Below are positions 11,297 to 23,707 of a stretch of 64,000 bases of DNA, one piece after another. The translations under genes were made by a program, and so were the position numbers. Position 1 is the stretch's first letter, and every line of letters starts with the position of its first letter. Under the pieces are notes generated by a model that was given only the letters and a program-made list of their open reading frames with translations, did no database searches and was not told the origin of the DNA. Source of the DNA: Rhizoctonia solani. Lineage: Eukaryota; Basidiomycota; Agaricomycetes; Cantharellales; Ceratobasidiaceae. The stretch spans positions 2,914,001-2,978,000 of the forward strand of contig NC_057373.1 of assembly GCF_016906535.1 (NCBI RefSeq), in the 5' to 3' direction.

Positions 11297-11699
11297 GAGA
11301 TACCCCAAAATCCACGATCACAAAACTGGGTAACTGACTTGGAGACGTAGCGTTTGAGGGAAATCAACATGTGCACAACTTTACTTTGTTCTAGGAATGC
11401 ATCTAACGCTGTCGGCTAACCACTGGGAAGCGAACTCCTGAACCCTTTTCATCCCCGCATTGAGTGCACTCGCATAGAAATACCAGTGACGAGATAATGT
11501 ATACTACCTAGGACTCAGTGGACCCATTTAATCATACCCTGATCCTCGAATAAAAGTTTCAAACCGATACTATTCACAAGCTATACACATTGCTCAAGAC
11601 ACAATCCAGTCCAAAAATCCTAGACCAATACGAAATCGAAGACATACCCGAGGAAAACAACCATAACGAATATCACATTCAGAATTCAGATTCGTATCT
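11297..11699. other. Convergent 3' region, no gene seen
   Basis: About 400 bp between the stop codons of the E2 gene and the copper-fist gene. No domain-bearing frame, RNA gene or repeat is visible. Confidence 0.45.
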
Positions 11700-13380
11700 T
11701 TATTTACCAATAGCGTCTGCGGCTAGGCCAAGTTCCAAATCGACATCGATATCCAGCTGCGCATAGGCCCAACTCTTTGTTTGTCTGCCCAACAACCCAG
11801 TGACGGGAATTTCCAGCTCGCCAGAATCGCTTTCGCCTTCCGCATCTGCATCTGTGAGGCCATCGTCTGATGGAGAAGAGGAGCGCACTTGGCGCCGTTG
11901 ACCGGCAGTTTGCTTTTTCAGACTTCGAGGGAGCATAAGCTTTGGTGCCACTGAGTTAGTTGGGAGTACCGTTGACACAGTGGGCGTGCAGCACGAGCGC
12001 GGAGCGGATACAAGACCGTTAGAATTGTCTGCACGTGGTAGAACAACTAAAGCTACCCTCTCCCCTCCGGACTGGGATTGGAACACACTCAATTGGCCTG
12101 GTGGGGGAGGGGGAAGCTTGGCAATCGCACGCGCAAGGAGGCCTTCGATGGAATTATCGTCAGAGACAGAGGGTCCTGTGAGACTCGAGACCTGCATGTT
12201 TGTAGAAGATAAATCCTGGCAAGTTCCGCATCGGTCCGGGCAGCTATGATGTCCTGCGGCGATAGCAGCCGCAGCGGCGACGGCACCACGGTGTTCCACG
12301 CACCCTGCACAAGCGCAGCCTTCGCCACATCCGCAGCTGTCCATTGTTGTAGTAACATGCTTATTCAAAGTCGGAATGGATGTAGGCGTTGACCATGTGG
12401 TGATACTGGGGAGTAGAGACGGGCCTGCAGAATCCAAGGGGAGACTTAGGGGCTTGATAAAGATAGAAGCACCATGATGATTTGATGATAGTTCGAGTTG
12501 CGAATGTTTGGGGGCGCAGCAGCTACCTGGCATGGGGGTAGTAGTTTGGGAGGATTGACGATTATTAGTTGGCGGTATTGATTTCTTTGGCTTGGGTAGT
12601 AGTCTGCGGGATGGGCTAACGCGCCGTTCGGTTTCGACGGAGGTGGAAGTTTCAGCACAACATGAACCACCCTGTGCTTGGTTTTGAATAGGACCCAGAA
12701 GATCTTCACCGTTGCATCGGCAACGCTTGGCATCATCGCAGCCGCAATTGCATGGGTTAAGCATGGCTTTGACTGTTGTCCACATTTCTAAGCATGGTTG
12801 TTTAGTCGGATTAATTTACTGACTTACAGCGCTTGCGAGATTCTTCCTTTTGTTCCGAATCGTTTGGTTTTTTATTATCGAGGATGTCTCGGATACCGTT
12901 TGGCAGTGAAGGTACAGCCGGAGCAGTTCTCGATGCTATAAATTAGATCGTCAAGATCGGATACCATATTAGTAGGTTACACTGGCATTGTGTCTCGTGA
13001 AGGTGACGTACACTTCTTGCGTTTACTTCCCGGAATCTCCTCGGTACTTGCATCTACCTGGTTATCGTTTTGCGTGGCGGCAGGTTTGTCGCACAAACAT
13101 TTCGAGTGGTAGGATCTCGTCTTGCGTAGCTCTCGGCACCGTGCACACTGTGTTATTGGCCGGCCTTTCTTCTTGATCTCAAATAACGGGCGATCAGTGT
13201 GGTGGCACGAAGAAGAGCGATGTCCGTTGATGCATGCAGAGCTATATTAAGAACTTGGTTGGCATAGCTGTGGATACCTACCATGGTAGAGGACATACCA
13301 TGCGAACTTCTGGTTGTCGATTAGTATCTAGGTGCCGGGCTCAGTAGTTGGATCAGATACATGGGACTGGTGCTTACCAT
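11700..13380 (-). CDS. Copper-fist transcription factor
   Basis: The copper-fist domain is assembled from small exons: ATG alone (13380-13378), an 11-nt exon (13309-13299), then an exon from 13241. Together they read MKFACSACINGHRSSSCHH followed by DRPLFEIKKKGRP, QCARCRELRK and HSKCLC, matching the zinc/copper-binding and KGRP minor-groove motifs of Ace1/Mac1/Cuf1. The last exon (from 12772) opens KAMLNPCNCGCDDAKRCRC and later contains CGCGEGCACAGC, two Cys clusters like those that bind Cu(I) in this family. The remainder is disordered. The acceptor CAG before 12772 was chosen because the alternative TTAG creates a stop. Family members switch copper uptake or detoxification genes; whether this one is an activator of uptake or of detoxification cannot be told. 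The canonical MVxxxxKK leader is shortened here. Confidence 0.87.
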
Positions 13381-14349
13381 AGTGCAGGGATGATTACAGC
13401 AAGAGCTGAGGGCCGTTGTTCTCGCTGGCAGCTTTAGCTGATAGTGGGAGCGGGAGCAGGCCTGTCGGGGTGCGGGAAGACATCGGTAGCGACAAATTCA
13501 CCGGACATGACCTCCGGACACCCTTGGGGCTGCACAGGCTCCTGTCACCCTGCCTCGCCATACCGAGCACAGAAACGTGTTCATCCATACCTTGATTCTG
13601 AACGCCAATGGAGAAACGAAGCACACGCACGGCCAGCTCGATTTACATGTTAGGAAAGGCGGGATACATTTCCCTGAATTTTGGTACGAATATACCAGTA
13701 TCCCCCAATCGATAGGAGCCACATGCTCCCAGCTTACGAGCTGTCCACTCACAGTAGCTTAGAACCAACGGAGCAAACAGCCCCCATACGTTGAATTAGC
13801 AAACATCTTGTTGAGAGGCAGCCTCTAAAATTGGTCCCAAGACCAGCAATGGCTGATTGGACTCATGTGTGGTAATTGATGGAGTATCGAGAAAGGAGGA
13901 GTCAGTGGTAAGGTTAAACGTGCTGTCGGGCTTTGAACTCGGAGCTGCGCAGGATGTCGTTTTGTAGAGTTTGAGCCTTGAACGCGCAATTGCCTCAATT
14001 TAGTCACGTGTCTATTACACAGTTCTCAAAAAAAATGGCGTATTCTTGATAAAAGTTCGTGAAAATCTACGATTAATATTAGATGAGTTAGTAATTCTAG
14101 ATGTGCATGCAACCACTTTTGAATATACACCCTCATGATATAAACCGTTTTCTATATTGGGTGGATGGCCAGAGTATCAAAGCTATCACCTCTTTTAGAC
14201 ACTTAAGCTGAGTAAAAAAGATTGGACATGGAATGTGCCGGGAGTTTAGCTATCCAGACCGGGGAACATATGGTTGTAAATTTAGAGGTAGAGGGGGCGA
14301 TAGGACTGTTCAGCTGAAGTATTAAGAGACAAAAAAGACCAAAAAGGTA
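13381..14349. other. Upstream region of the copper-fist gene, no gene seen
   Basis: About 970 bp between the copper-fist start and the tRNA gene. Short frames on both strands overlap without domains. A CACGTG palindrome lies at 14005-14010. The interval probably holds the copper-fist promoter. Confidence 0.4.
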
Positions 14350-14443
14350 TGGACAAGCTGGAATTTGAATCCAGGACCTCTCGCATGCGTATCTGCAGTT
14401 CGCATTTGCTAAGCGAGCGCGCTACCAACTGCGCTACATGCCC
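14350..14443 (-). tRNA. tRNA-Ala(AGC) with a 21-nt intron
   Basis: On the minus strand the 94-nt gene folds as a cloverleaf: acceptor strand GGGCATG, D arm GCGC-AGTTGGTA-GCGC, anticodon stem CTCGC/GCGAG with loop TTAGCAT, T arm CTGGA-TTCAAAT-TCCAG, acceptor strand CTTGTCC and discriminator A. The anticodon is AGC. A 21-nt intron (14386-14406) sits between positions 37 and 38, the canonical place for nuclear tRNA introns. The G3:U70 pair that marks alanine tRNAs is present. One acceptor-stem pair is T-T (6:67) and the T loop is TTCAAAT rather than TTCGAAT, so the copy is slightly off consensus but looks functional. No CCA is encoded, as expected. Confidence 0.92.
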
Positions 14444-14647
14444 TTGCATTTATATCCCCAATTTCTATTAAGCACTATGCAACTATGTCTAGTGGACCCT
14501 TGCCGCATCCTGATTCAAGACGTGGGCATCAATGGGGTCCGCGAGACGACCAAATACTAGTTTTGTAGGATGAGTCAAGCGTCAACAAGGAGCAAGTAGT
14601 TTGCTCGGCAATTATGGCCAAATCTGACATACATTCAAGCCTTGCAG

Positions 14648-16614
14648 GTTGTTAGCGATGAACGAGGCGCGTACGGTCTGCGATACAACGATCATGCACG
14701 ATATCGGTAAGTGCTCATCACCGTAGTAGCCTGATCTATAGTACATTCGACTCCAGGAAGCATTGTGCAAACAAAGTGCACCGACTTCGACGAGGATTAA
14801 AGATCACTCATGGTAAAGGAAGAGAGTTCAAAAAACTACCGGTCATCTCTCCAGAGAACCTCAAGGATGGCCAGTAAGTTAAATCGTTGTAGGCTCCTCC
14901 CTACTCACAATATACTAGTCTTCAGCTTCGTTTGTTCGAATCTGAGCGGGCTTATTCTTTTGCTCAAGAGCTCTACGAACAATTTACCAAATCAGACGAT
15001 GCGAAGACTCGGAACATCGCCATGGGACGCTTTCGTCGTGCCGTCAAGTGGTCTGGACAGCTATCATCCGATCTTCAAGCGCTTCGCGAGATTCAACCAC
15101 CTCGTGTTTCCTCCACAGGTCTTGCTGAAGCCGTCGCATATCATCTAGCTATTCGAGGGCGTCTGCTTCGTTTGCAAGACGAATTTCAACCCGGACTCGA
15201 AGCCCTTGTTGCGGCAAGGACTCTATTGGATGCGCTCTCCAAAAGTGCCAGTTCTTCTCGAGATCATGCTATCTATGTTCAATTTGCAGATGAAATTGCG
15301 CCAGAAATTCGTCACTGTGCTCATGAACTGGGGCTTGCTCGAGCATACGACATCGATGGCATTGTATCGACCCTGGGGAGCAAAGTCGCATCTGCTTTGA
15401 TTAAGGACTATGAAAATTTATTGAAGGGAATTCAGTCCGAAGGTGCGGAAAAGAAAGGCGGCGATAAAGCAAAGCAATTGCAAGAAATCGTCTGGGAGGG
15501 CAAACCTGTTCCAGTGAGAAGCCCCGAGTTAGTGGACGCATTGTTACGTGTGCAACAAGCCAGTGATGGCTTGCCTGCTACCGGACAAACCAACATCAAG
15601 CCAACTCAGACCCGAGGATTAGTTACCAAGTTCGATGGTGTCCTCTTGGCGCTCAGCGAAGCAGAGGAAGTAGCTAAAAAATTGGCCGATGCTCAAAAGG
15701 TGTGGTGGTGCACTCACGCGTTCACGGTTGGCTAATTTCCATGATCAGACAGCCTCAACTCAGCCCTCTGAACCGGGTGCGCGCGACGCGCATTTTATCA
15801 GCTCCTTCGTTACCTATCAACTTTTATCCCGTCGAACCCAGCGCGACCTTCTTCTTGCAGAAGCCTTGCTCGCTACTCCCGTGCCTACGCCCGGAAAGCA
15901 AAACGAAACGCCACAGAAAATCGACCATCGAGTCGCACCAGCTGTGGTCAAGTTGCTCGACACGATACTTCAGAGTCTGAACCAGATGCGTTCTCTGAGC
16001 GTTGTTGACGAGAGTGCTGATTTGACCATGGCGGTTGAAGGGAGACTATCCTATACCAAAGCCAGGCGGTAAGTGCATTCACTTAGTCTTCTTTCCTCAC
16101 TAACTCCCATCCCAGGGCACTTTTCTTGTCAAGGACCTACGAGCCACACAATAAGTTCGCAGAGGCGGTTGCACTCACTCAGCGTGCGAATCTTCATCTG
16201 AGAGAGGCGCATACAAACTTTAACGATGTAGCGGAGGACACACCTGAAACTGCTTTCTACCCACTCACCCTGGACTCGGTTAAGGAGCTCGAAAAGGATG
16301 TGCAAGATACAGAGACGGACTTGAAAAAGCGCTGGTTCGCATACAATGGCGGAAAAGCGGTTGGAAACCAGCACCAAAAACCTGTGTTCTTTGATATTGC
16401 ATTGAACTACATTGAATTGCCGATGGAGAAGCTTCAAGAAAAGGCTGGGGTTGCACCAAAGGCGCAGCCTGCCAAGGCTAGTCCCGTCGTTGAAAAACGG
16501 GTGTTCGCAGAGAGAAAGGCTGCCGAACCAGAGGCAGAAGAACCTGCTCCCGCTCCTCAGCAGTCACAAGGAATGCTCGGATCGCTTCTGGGTGGATGGT
16601 GGGGACGCAAGTGA
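14648..16614 (+). CDS. SRP68: Signal recognition particle subunit SRP68 (5' exon not resolved)
   Basis: The first certain coding block, GTT at 14648, reads VVSDERGAYGLRYNDHARYR, then RKHCANKVHRLRRGLKITHG, the RNA-binding N-terminus of SRP68. The large exon from about 14927 gives LRLFESERAYSFAQELYEQF and RRAVKWSGQLSSDLQALREI. An intron with donor GTGTGG after DAQK (about 15698-15748) removes a stop at 15733-15735, and another near 16071-16116 joins KARR to ALFLSRTYEPHNKFAEAV. The C-terminus ends in a Trp-rich GSLLGGWWGRK at 16614. SRP68 pairs with SRP72 on the SRP RNA and helps target secretory ribosomes to the ER. Codons before 14648 stay open back to about 14600 (TYIQALQ), but I could not settle the start codon. 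Confidence 0.9.
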
Positions 16615-16763
16615 GAACCTTTGAGACATTGGTTGCTTGTAGATCAATGATCCAATTGAATTGTAACTCAAACGTCTGGTCATCAAAATGTGGCGTGTGA
16701 TATATATACATGATTGCGTTAAATCTGTCAAAGCAAATGTTTCTGTTATGAATGCATAAGTCT

Positions 16764-18937
16764 TTAGGTAAATCTCGAGTTTTGTCGCAATTTTGGCCCC
16801 AATTTGTAAAATATGAACCTAGAAGAACGTTGGTTTGATTGAGCTGAATTAAACCGTGGGCACTCACGGAAGAGGTGCCATCAATACAGTTAACCCTGCC
16901 AACAGGGCAGTCGCGCCCACCGTGCCGAGTCGATTGTACATCGGTCCAGAAATCAAAGGGAAGGCCGCGGCGAACGCGGACCGCAAGAAGGAATTTCCTG
17001 CCATAGCAGATGCGGCATAGGGCCTATACGCGACCACCAGGAAAGTAAATACGGAAGTAAATACGTATACAGTCCCTGTTCCAAAACTGAACAAGGGGAG
17101 TCAGTAGGGAGACGTTACCAGGCGAACAGGCACTTACGGAATAGACGCGATGATAGGCACCACCCAGTGAACGCTCCGAGGGGTAGTAAAAGCTAACCAA
17201 AAGAGGCCAATTGGTACGAGTATTCCACCGGCCATACCGATAAATAGGCGAGTTTCCGGAGGGGGCGCCCCTTGATGCCGTTCGTTGTACCTAGCTTGTA
17301 AACTGGGGATCATGTTAGTACATCCTTAGCGATAAGGATATAAGCTCACCGATTCCAAAAGGGTTGAGACGCCAAGGCAAAAATCATCCCAATACCTATC
17401 CCGATAAACGATAATCCAACAGACTGGGTGTTGAAGCCGTGGTTGGTGCCAAAGATTGTAGGGAATGCTAGGATAGTTGTGGTTAGGTCAAGCTCAAACA
17501 GGGGGACTTTTGCGACTCACCAGTGAAGCAAAGGTACAGGATTCCAAGAAGTAGAGCACACCTACAAAGTTGCGTAAGCCAAACACTGCGACCGCTATGC
17601 ACACACGTACCATATATCCAGCAAGAGGGCCATGGGCTCGAATGCCAGAATTTCTATTTTGGTCCAATGTAAATGATTTGGAGTATGTGTTCACGGAATC
17701 ATACTAACCAAATGGTTTATAACAACTCGCTATTATAGTCCGGATAATGCTCTTGTTACTCTTCTCAAGCGGTGCCCACCATCTATCATCCCCTGTCGTT
17801 TTTCTTAACCTATTGAAATAATTGGAGTTTGTATTCACGAAAAATGGCATAGCACTTACATTCGCGCCTTTTTCACTCGGAGCACGGGTTCGTATGTTTC
17901 TGGAACAAGCTGCATGCATACTCAGTAAACTGGAGCATACAATAAGGTAGTAAATATGCTTACCAGATAAAGCTCAACGAGCTGTACCGTCGCCCAAATA
18001 ATCATGGTGTAAAATGTCCAGCGCCAAGTGGTGTTTTGGTTGATGAATCCTGAGAATGCGGGCCCCAGGACTGGTCCGATGAACGGGCTAATCGTGTAGA
18101 GTGCCATAGGACTGGCCACTTTATCATTGGAGAACAAGTCTGCGACTGACCCGCCGGCTACACTAAGGAAAGCCGCTGCAAAACCCTCAGTATAAATAAA
18201 CATGCCCGCATACAGCACGCATACCTCCAGAGAATCCAGTCAAGAAACGAAAAATAAGATAGACCACTGCAAACCTGGTTAATAAACATCAATGTGCATG
18301 GCAAATTAAAAATTTACCAATATTCGGAGCAAATGCAACTGGGAGATTCAACAACACAAAGAACAAGAAAGAAACCCAGTAGATGTGTCGACGGCCAAAG
18401 AACTCGGAGAGCGGACCCAGAAGCAAAGGACCAATCCCTAAACCCTCCACGAACAAGGAAATTCCGAGGATTGCAACAGGTGACGAAACTCCAAACTCTC
18501 TTTGAATGCCTGGACGCGCCATGGCTGCCTAAAAAAATCGTCAGAAAAGAATTTTATGAAATGCTTCACGTCATCTGGGCCGGAGAGGTTCGGCGATGGA
18601 TGAGGGAGGGGATTAGGACTTACAACAGACGAGGCGCACGTTACGCACGTTGACGAGGTTGACAAGACGAATACAATAAGCCATTTGCGCGCCGTTTTTC
18701 GATGCTTGGGATCGTCGGTCGAGTCCAGAAAGACCTCCCATGACTGTTCGCCTTTAGCAGTACCCTGAGCAGGATTTGTATGCTGAGTTCGGCCTTTTCA
18801 ACATCAGCTAAATCGACACTCGGGCCAACAACAGAGCCCTGTCGAGTATGCTCAGAGGACGTCCTTGACGCTGATGATGAATCCGTCATTTCTCGAGAAC
18901 CTTGAGATTTCGCGGCAGGTTCGAGTTGTGACGACAT
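16764..18937 (-). CDS. MFS transporter, DHA1 drug:H+ / polyamine type
   Basis: A 12-helix major facilitator in about a dozen exons. A charged N-terminal tail precedes WEVFLDSTDDPKH and the first helix WLIVFVLSTSSTCVTCASSV. Next come SLFVEGLGIGPLLLGPLSE, FFGRRHIYW (motif A region), VVYLIFRFLTGFSGAAF and LSVAGGSVADLF, IGPVLGPAFSGFI (motif C) and later helices, ending FIFYKLGPKLRQNSRF at 16764. These are hallmarks of the fungal Tpo/Flr1-like DHA1 group, which exports drugs, fungicides or polyamines. The tail and the first helix lie in different frames; a 50-nt intron with donor GTTGTT and acceptor CTCAG (about 18763-18812) restores the frame, so I treat the gene as intact. It is convergent with SRP68 (149 bp between stops). 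Confidence 0.85.
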
Positions 18938-19381
18938 GTACTCGAATCAGATGGCCTCTCGAGCTTTGAAAACAAAACGTGAACCAGCGCCAAGGTCCCA
19001 GTCAGTTGAGCCGGTTCTATGCACTGGACTTGTCGTTAGAGTCGTCGGAGGTTCGTGTGCGGATCTCCGCGACACCTGCATGGTATTTAAATGATACGGC
19101 CCGAAAGGCATCAAGTCAGAAAAGAAGTGAAACATTTCGAGCTGACACATGCGCCGATCACGGGAACGGCAAGGAAGTGATATATATCGGACCACCTCCA
19201 CCTATTCATTTCATTTGACGTATTGGGGACCCTCCAGGCACGATCCCACTGTATCTCTCAAATGCGTAGATTAATTACCACCCAAAAAACGATGAGAAAC
19301 CATTGCATATTATTATCACAACACTGAGGGGAGTACAAGCAATAATACAGTGCACAGACAGCACGACGAGGCAATAATATT

Positions 19382-22140
19382 TTATCCGCAAAACTCGTTG
19401 ACTAAAAGGGGAGAAGACAACCTCAGTCAGCAATATGCTCATCGGTGGAGCCCCAGAAAATGACGACTTACTCGTGCAACCCACAGATGTGCCATACTTG
19501 ACACCATCTGCACCAACTCCTGCGACAGACAACAGCGCGAGGAGCACACCTCCGAGACCCTCGCCCGCAAGCATGCCCGCCGAAATCGGGAACATGTACA
19601 TGTCAAAGCTGCGAGGGTTGCGGCGCTCCCAGAGGTAGTTGAAAGTCGCGCCAGCGGCCATGGCAGTGCCATAGTACGTCTGAGGAACGACAAACGCAAG
19701 ACCAATGGCATTCCAGTTGGGGATGTAGCCCCAGTACTTGCGCGGGATCCAGAGGTGTTTGATGACAACGGTGATAACAGCTGCTATGGAGAGACCAATA
19801 GCGGTGTATCCACTCGATGGAGGGATGGCTATTTTTAGGCTATCAATCAGCGTGGGCCAAGAAATCCTAGTCGGGAAGTTGCTTACGGAGTTTATCGGCA
19901 GTAACAGCAGTTGCGACAGCTTGCCATGCGGCCACGGATGGAGCACCATAGGAGCAGATACCATCCTCAGGTGGGTACAAGATGCCTGGAAATTTCGTCA
20001 ATCAAAGTATACGTACTCGTATGCATGGCGCTACTCACAAGGAGATGCCTTGGTAAAGAGCACGAACAAGCCAACGCCCAAAAAGACAGACACAATTGAG
20101 CCGGTGACTTGAGCGACAAACTGATTCTTGGGCTTGGCACGTAAAAGGTGACCGGTCTTCAAATCACCAGTCATATCACAAGCCTGAGCGGCAGAACCGG
20201 CAGCGATGATACCCGCGACCAAGTTGATTTCCTGCGCAGGCTTGAGCTCCGCACCAGTACCCTTGGTCACACCACCGAAAATGAGCTGAGAGGCCTTGGC
20301 GACTGTCGAAACGGGGTTGATATCGGTGTAACCGGAAGACTGGACACCAATGAACGAGAAAATAAAACCGAGTACTAGAGCACGCAACCGAGGTCAGTTA
20401 TCACGTGGAACGGAACTTGCACCACATATGATCTTACCAAGCGCAAGAATGACTTCTCCCACGTTGAGCGAGAATTGAGTAGCCAAGAGAGCACAGGACA
20501 TAATCAAACTGAGAATAAGACCAGTGCCCCACGCCCATGCTGGTACACGATCTTCGGGCTGTGAAGCAATGTGACATCAGTCGAAGCTCTGGTATGCACA
20601 TGCAAGTGCGGCAAGGATGACTCACGAGAGTGGGATCGTTGTCCTCTTCGTGGTGAATGGTGTTCGGATCTCCACGAGTCCTGAGGCGACGGATGTTATT
20701 GACAATAGCAGGGCCAAGCTTGCCAAAGCTCTTGAATGCGGCGCGCGAGCTCATGAACATCTCGGCAAACGAGTAGACCAACATGATAAGCACACCAGGC
20801 CAGAGAAGCCAGTAGCGAGGTGAAGGGGAGTGAACATATTCATCGAGAGTCTTGAAAGACATCGCCTGGTAGCTCCATACTTCAGGGAAATCGTCGGGAG
20901 AGCGTTGTTTCCCGACTGCACCTCCAGTAGAAATGAGTGAAGGAGCGATGATACCCCAAGCGAGAACGAATCCTCCAAAGAAGCTCCAAGAGGCGTTCAT
21001 ACCCGAAAGCATACCAGCACCGAAGAAAGCAGGGGTGACTACGGCAGGGTCAGACATACTGCATTTAAAGTGAAAAGGAACGACGTACATTCAGGCCACC
21101 AGCCAAAGTTGTCGAGCTCGATCATGTTCGTCCATCCGAGACGGTAGAAAGTCCAACCGATGTGCCAGTCCCAGATGATGCCAGGGAGGTAGCCAGCAGC
21201 GACCTTGAAGCAAAACGCGACACCGAAGGAGCTGGCAAGACCGATCGATTTTTTCCGAGCGGCCTCGGCACCGGTGCGACCCGCATGAAGCGCGCGGATC
21301 GTGAATGCGGTGGCGGTCGGGGTAGGGAACATCAGCTTCTCCTTGAGGATATAATACTTGCGCAACGGAATTGCAAAGAATACACCAAAGAAGGCGGCGC
21401 TAACGGTGAGTGCGATCAATCTAACCACATCTATTGAGTTAGCACATGGCGACGGTTAACTCGGACGCATCTACTCGCCTTCCTACGTCGGCATCTGGGA
21501 ATTCCGACATCAAACCCATGCGGTACATCGCAGGGACAGCAGAAACGAAGATGATGCCCATGCCTCCAGCAGAGGTGGCCGCAGTCTGGACTGTACAATT
21601 CTCCTTGGGACCGAATTCACCACCCCACACCCAGCCAGGGAGAAACTGCAAAGTGAATGCTTTGGACAGGGGCTTGAGGATGGCAAAACCAAAGATGGCA
21701 CCAAATAGTTGAGGACCGAATGTGAAACCGGTCTTGAGACCGAGGTAGATGTTCTGCGTACGGGGTTAGACAGAATTAAATGCGTTGATCGAGTGACGCA
21801 CCGAGGCACCGACGACAGCTCCGAGCATCCAACCAACTACAAGCGCACGAAGAGTTAGTTGGTACTCTTCATCGGCATGTTCTGGGTCGATTGGGAAAGG
21901 CTCATGTCTATATAAAGTACTCAGTCTTGAAACCATATGTATTGTTAGCTGGACGTACGGATCGAGCTTTTCGTCCCCGAACGAATCGGTGTGGCCATGA
22001 TCTGAATCATGAACACCCAAGGACTTTTCGTTATCTTTCTTCTCGTCAAAGCTTGGCGTCTTTTCGTCCCGAGGGCTAGAGGGGACAGAACGGGAGCCTT
22101 CAGGCGCAATCCCAGAGAGCTCTGGTTGTTGTGTAGCCAT
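19382..22140 (-). CDS. OPT-family oligopeptide/metal-peptide transporter
   Basis: About ten exons encode a large polytopic protein with an acidic, disordered N-terminus (MATQQPELSGIAPEG...). The start at 22140 was chosen; an in-frame Met at 22167 is possible. Core segments include YQLTLRALVVGWMLGAVVGA, LQFLPGWVWGGEFGPKENC, TAATSAGGMGIIFVSAVPAM, IPLRKYYILKEKLMFPTPTA and ATAFTIRALH, which match the OPT superfamily. The last splice (donor GTAAGT, acceptor TTTTAG) gives a C-terminus SVGCTINEFCG ending at 19382. OPT proteins import small peptides, glutathione conjugates or metal chelates by proton symport. It lies upstream of the MFS gene on the same strand, so both are transporters, but the roughly 450-bp gap and separate starts argue for independent transcription. 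Confidence 0.87.
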
Positions 22141-22733
22141 GGGGGGCAAGCCTGAGTTCGAATGCATACGTGAGTGGGGAACTTATACGTAGCGTGCAAC
22201 TTCGGGGACGGCATCCCTGTGGAGAAAGTTTGCCGAAAACGTCCGCCGGGAGCTGGAGGTAGCATATGGTGCATCGAAGCACATGGTCCAATCGATCACC
22301 CAATTGCCGGTCTAGAAATTATTGATGTGATCATATTATGAAATACACACCTTGCCATTTCCGAGTCTTGGTTATGATAATTTTCGGATGTATCCCCATG
22401 CCGAAGCGTGGTGCCCAGAACACCCCTGGCCTAGTGTACAAAACCGTGTATCTCACAGTGAAGAGTTGAAAGATAACTAAGATAAGCATATGGTTCGCCC
22501 GTGATGACCGGGGGGCGAGTCACAGAGTCCTCTAAGAATAGATTCTCATTAACAAGTTAATCGAGCAGCACCTCTGGAGCGATGGAAAACAACTAGACTT
22601 GATCATGAATTTCAACATCGTAACAACCCAGGCAAAACGTAGCGCGTAACACAAAGAATGAAAATATCCCCGCATAATGGTGCAATTGGGCTCGGGTCAA
22701 AAACTCCACGCGAGAGAAAAATCACGCGCAGGT
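22141..22733. other. Intergenic, no gene seen
   Basis: About 590 bp between the start of the OPT gene and the stop of GET5. It should contain the OPT promoter and the GET5 terminator. No domain-bearing frame or RNA gene is visible. Confidence 0.45.
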
Positions 22734-23707
22734 CTATGTCCCGGCCATACCGAGGTTGCCGGTCGCGTCGCGTATCTTGGCTATTTCTCCGGCGGTGAGC
22801 TGCTCCTTGCTCGCGATGAGGAATGCTTCGAACGCGTTGTCGGCATCCTCTCTGTTTGAAAACTCGGCAGAAAGAAAAGCTTGCATCTTGTCCCAGAAGG
22901 CGGGGTTGGAGATGGTCTGGTGATAGGATTGGCGCACGGAGGAAGATACTGAAAAAGGTGTCGGCGTTACCATAACCGAGACGAACCAACGAGTGCGTAA
23001 ACTTACTGGGAGGAGGTGGCGCGTCAAGTGCGAGCGCGTGCGGGGAAGGAGCCCTGCCCTCTGGATCCGGAATAGGAGAAAGCACAACCGAGGGAATGTT
23101 CTCCTGCGAGGGCAGCCGTAAATGGCTGGGCGATTTCTCAGACAAGGTTGCCATTGGGCGTTCTATGCCAGTCCACTCGACACCGGGTTTGATAAGCAGA
23201 TTGATGGTAGCGCCGTCGCCTATATCGTATTCTTGGAGCAGCTTGTTGTCAGCGAGGGCCTTTCCCTTGAGCAACAGGCGCTGGGCGTCGGCAGGAGGAG
23301 CACGTGAGTGTTGAGCGAGTTGCTCTTTGATAGAGGCAATGGAGTCAGTGGGGAGCACAACGAGGGGAAACGCCAACGCAGGCTTTAAGGATTTGACCGT
23401 GACGTTTATTTGTCCTGTGCAAGCCGCGGATTAGAAAAAGACTAGTCTCACGAATATTCGATCGAAATAAACCCACCACTTGCACTAGGCTGGGCGTTCT
23501 TGCGCTCAGGAGGCGGGGGTATTTCAATCTATGACAATCCGAGTATATAACGCATACGTACAACACGACCCAAGTAAATGCACTCACCGGAACGACCGGT
23601 AACTTGCGCGAAAAATCTTCGGGAGCTGGCTCAAACGTGTTTGGATACGTCGTGGGTAACCCAGACAAGGCCGCGACGTGGGACTTGACGAACGTAGCCT
23701 CCTCCAT
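22734..23707 (-). CDS. GET5: GET5-like ubiquitin-like protein of tail-anchored protein targeting
   Basis: About 260 residues in four exons. The N-terminus (MEEATFVKSHVAALSGLP, then PAPEDFSRKLPVVP and IEIPPPPERK) resembles the fungal Get4-binding region. The ubiquitin-like domain follows: NVTVKSLKPALAFPLVVLPT, SIASIKEQLAQHSRAPP, DAQRLLLKGKALADNKLL and YDIGDGATINLLIKPG. A Pro-rich linker leads to the C-terminal helical dimerisation segment, SVRQSYHQTISNPAFWDKM to AFEAFLIASKEQL, ending at 22734. In yeast Get5/Mdy2 with Get4 links Sgt2 to Get3 in tail-anchored protein insertion. The start at 23707 is preferred over an in-frame start 24 nt upstream because only 67 bp remain to the divergent NDUFS5 start. 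Confidence 0.85.

Noticed and set aside
18641..18937. Frameshift in the N-terminus of the DHA1 MFS gene
   Set aside because: A 50-nt intron with donor GTTGTT and acceptor CTCAG restores the frame and fits the intron size of the locus, although the donor is weak.
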